Of a stretch of 64,000 bases of DNA, positions 62,853 through 64,000 are shown in pieces. Source of the stretch: Ochrobactrum teleogrylli (GTDB taxonomy: Bacteria; Pseudomonadota; Alphaproteobacteria; Rhizobiales; Rhizobiaceae); contig NZ_VEWL01000015.1 in NCBI RefSeq assembly GCF_006376685.1, positions 36,716-100,715 of the forward strand, written 5' to 3'. A program made the translations under genes and the position numbers. Below the pieces are notes generated by a model that did not search any database, had not been told where the DNA came from, and worked only from the letters and a program-made list of their open reading frames with translations. Within the stretch, counting starts at the first letter, position 1. Each line of letters opens with the position of its first letter.

Positions 62853-63863
62853 ATGACATACTCAAAAATCCAGAACATTCTGCCCGGACTTGCGCTCAGC
62901 GTCGGTGTCGCCGCGATGGCGATCGGTCTCGAGAAGATCGAAGTGCATTATGCGGGCAGAGCATGGCTGGAAGCGCTGGTGATTGCCATTCTGCTTGGCA
63001 CGGCGGTGCGGACTTTCCTGCGTCCGGGCAAACAGTTCAGCAAGGGCATCAGCTTCTCGGCAAAGATGATTCTGGAAATCGCCGTGGTGCTTCTCGGCGC
63101 TTCGATCAGTGTCAGCGCAGTGATCGCGGCAGGTTCGGGCCTTATACTTGGCATCGCCTGCGTGGTCATTCTTGCGATTGGATTGAGCTACGGTATCGGG
63201 CGGCTGCTCAAGCTGCCGCATCGCATGGCGGTGCTGGTGGCTTGCGGCAACTCGATTTGCGGTAACTCGGCCATAGCGGCGACGGCCCCGGTCATCGGGG
63301 CCGAAAGCGAAGATGTTGCCGCCTCCATCGCGTTCACGGCGATCCTCGGCGTGGTTGTCGTGCTGTGCCTGCCATTGCTGGTGCCGCTTCTCGGCCTGTC
63401 GCATACGCAATATGGCGTGCTTGCAGGCCTGACGGTCTATGCTGTGCCGCAGGTGCTGGCCGCGACGGCTCCGGTCGCCGCCATCAGTGTGCAGTTGGGC
63501 ACGCTGGTCAAGCTGGTGCGCGTGCTGATGCTCGGTCCGGTCATTCTGGCGCTGGCGGTTCTTGCCGGTAATAAAAACGCGGATGCAAAGCCTGGCTTTT
63601 TCCAACTGGTGCCGTGGTTCATCATTGGCTTTCTTGGAATGATGGCGCTGCACTCGTTGCGTCTCATTCCGGAAGCGCTCCTTCCCGGCATTCAATATGC
63701 GTCGACGCTCCTGACCATCATTTCGATGGCGGCGCTTGGTCTTGGTGTCGATGTGCGCTCGGTCGCACAGGCTGGCGGGCGGGTAACGCTGACGGCGGTT
63801 CTCTCGCTGCTGGCGCTCGGCATCATCAGCCTCGGACTGATCCATATGCTCGGTGTCGTGTGA
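62853..63863 (+). CDS. UPF0324 membrane protein (YeiH-type putative sulfur-oxyanion exporter)
   Basis: A 336-residue inner-membrane protein with about 10 hydrophobic segments, starting MTYSKIQNILPGLALSVGVAAMAIGL. AVLVACGNSICGNSAIAATAPVIGAESEDVAASIAFTAILG is the family signature. Members are called putative sulfate exporters, and E. coli YeiH is linked to YeiE-controlled sulfite response. The start is unclear: ATG at 62844 or 62853 and earlier starts are all in frame, and none has a good ribosome site. Confidence 0.87.
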   Translation: MTYSKIQNILPGLALSVGVAAMAIGLEKIEVHYAGRAWLEALVIAILLGTAVRTFLRPGKQFSKGISFSAKMILEIAVVLLGASISVSAVIAAGSGLILGIACVVILAIGLSYGIGRLLKLPHRMAVLVACGNSICGNSAIAATAPVIGAESEDVAASIAFTAILGVVVVLCLPLLVPLLGLSHTQYGVLAGLTVYAVPQVLAATAPVAAISVQLGTLVKLVRVLMLGPVILALAVLAGNKNADAKPGFFQLVPWFIIGFLGMMALHSLRLIPEALLPGIQYASTLLTIISMAALGLGVDVRSVAQAGGRVTLTAVLSLLALGIISLGLIHMLGVV

Positions 63864-63882
63864 TTTGCTGCGAAGAAGATAT

Positions 63883-63907
63883 CCCTGCCGCAGTAAAATC
63901 GGCAGGG
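63883..63907 (+). terminator. hairpin after the UPF0324 gene
   Basis: CCCTGCCG and CGGCAGGG form a perfect 8-bp stem with a 9-base loop, 20 bases after the stop; the tail TTCTCC is only weakly T-rich. The remaining ~90 bases to the window end show no gene. Confidence 0.55.
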
Positions 63908-64000
63908 TTCTCCCAATGTGATTAGAGTCCGTTTGAGAATTTAGTTTCCTTGGTCTCTGGTTCGTGATTCACATTAACGATGTGGACACGAGAGACGCGA

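Overview
The window reads as a core-chromosome segment of an alphaproteobacterium of the order Hyphomicrobiales (Rhizobiales), most likely the Brucella/Ochrobactrum group. This rests on recognising protein families and gene groupings, not on a database search. The groupings are a yejA1-yejA2-yejB-yejE-yejF peptide transporter operon, a rhizobial-type pmtA, long PstC/PstA permeases, a BTLCP transglutaminase-like protein, infC starting with AUU, and palindromic intergenic repeats of rhizobial type. Coding density is high and the sequence is GC-rich by eye, apart from one AT-rich patch at about 61.2-61.85 kb. I saw no phage, insertion sequence, CRISPR array, tRNA or rRNA.

Layout. 0-2.5 kb: a truncated DUF2852 membrane protein, a BenE-type permease and an alpha/beta hydrolase. 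2.7-9.1 kb: translation genes infC, rpmI, rplT, pheS and pheT, with an ASCH-domain gene between pheS and pheT and a methyltransferase-like membrane gene after infC. The leaders of rpmI and pheS carry a repeated hairpin element, four copies in tandem before pheS. 9.1-11.0 kb: a divergent TetR/MFS pair. 11.1-18.7 kb: a nucleotidyltransferase-like gene, a Gfo/Idh/MocA oxidoreductase, dnaK, dnaJ, pmtA, an FMN reductase, pyrF and a DUF1330 gene. 18.7-26.6 kb: SMP-30 lactonase, luciferase-like monooxygenase, gshB, a large autotransporter and a YifB/ComM ATPase. 26.6-33.5 kb: a VOC protein, a BTLCP protein, an unlisted 45-codon ORF, a GNAT-C39 peptidase fusion coupled to a RimK-like ATP-grasp ligase, RlpA, DUF454 and an aminotransferase. 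33.6-40.2 kb: the phosphate regulon pstSCAB-phoU-phoB behind a clear PHO box. 40.8-44.6 kb: a SleB-type cell-wall hydrolase, a small lipoprotein, an M29 aminopeptidase and a GhrA-like dehydrogenase. 44.8-53.3 kb: the yej operon and a membrane-anchored cytochrome c. 53.5-59.9 kb: kdsB, pheA, nudC, a HIT protein, the SRP RNA, dnaX, ybaB and recR. 59.9-63.9 kb: MltB, an AT-rich membrane ORF, and a divergent LysR/YeiH-type pair.

The best candidate for an under-described system is the GNAT-C39/RimK pair at 28.2-30.8 kb with the small ORF just upstream; together they look like a peptide-tailoring or peptide-tagging module. The best non-coding signals are three. The first is the covarying tandem hairpin repeats before pheS. 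The second is a pair of related long palindromes at 44.66-44.82 kb with matching bulges. The third is an octamer-built purine/pyrimidine hairpin between ybaB and recR.
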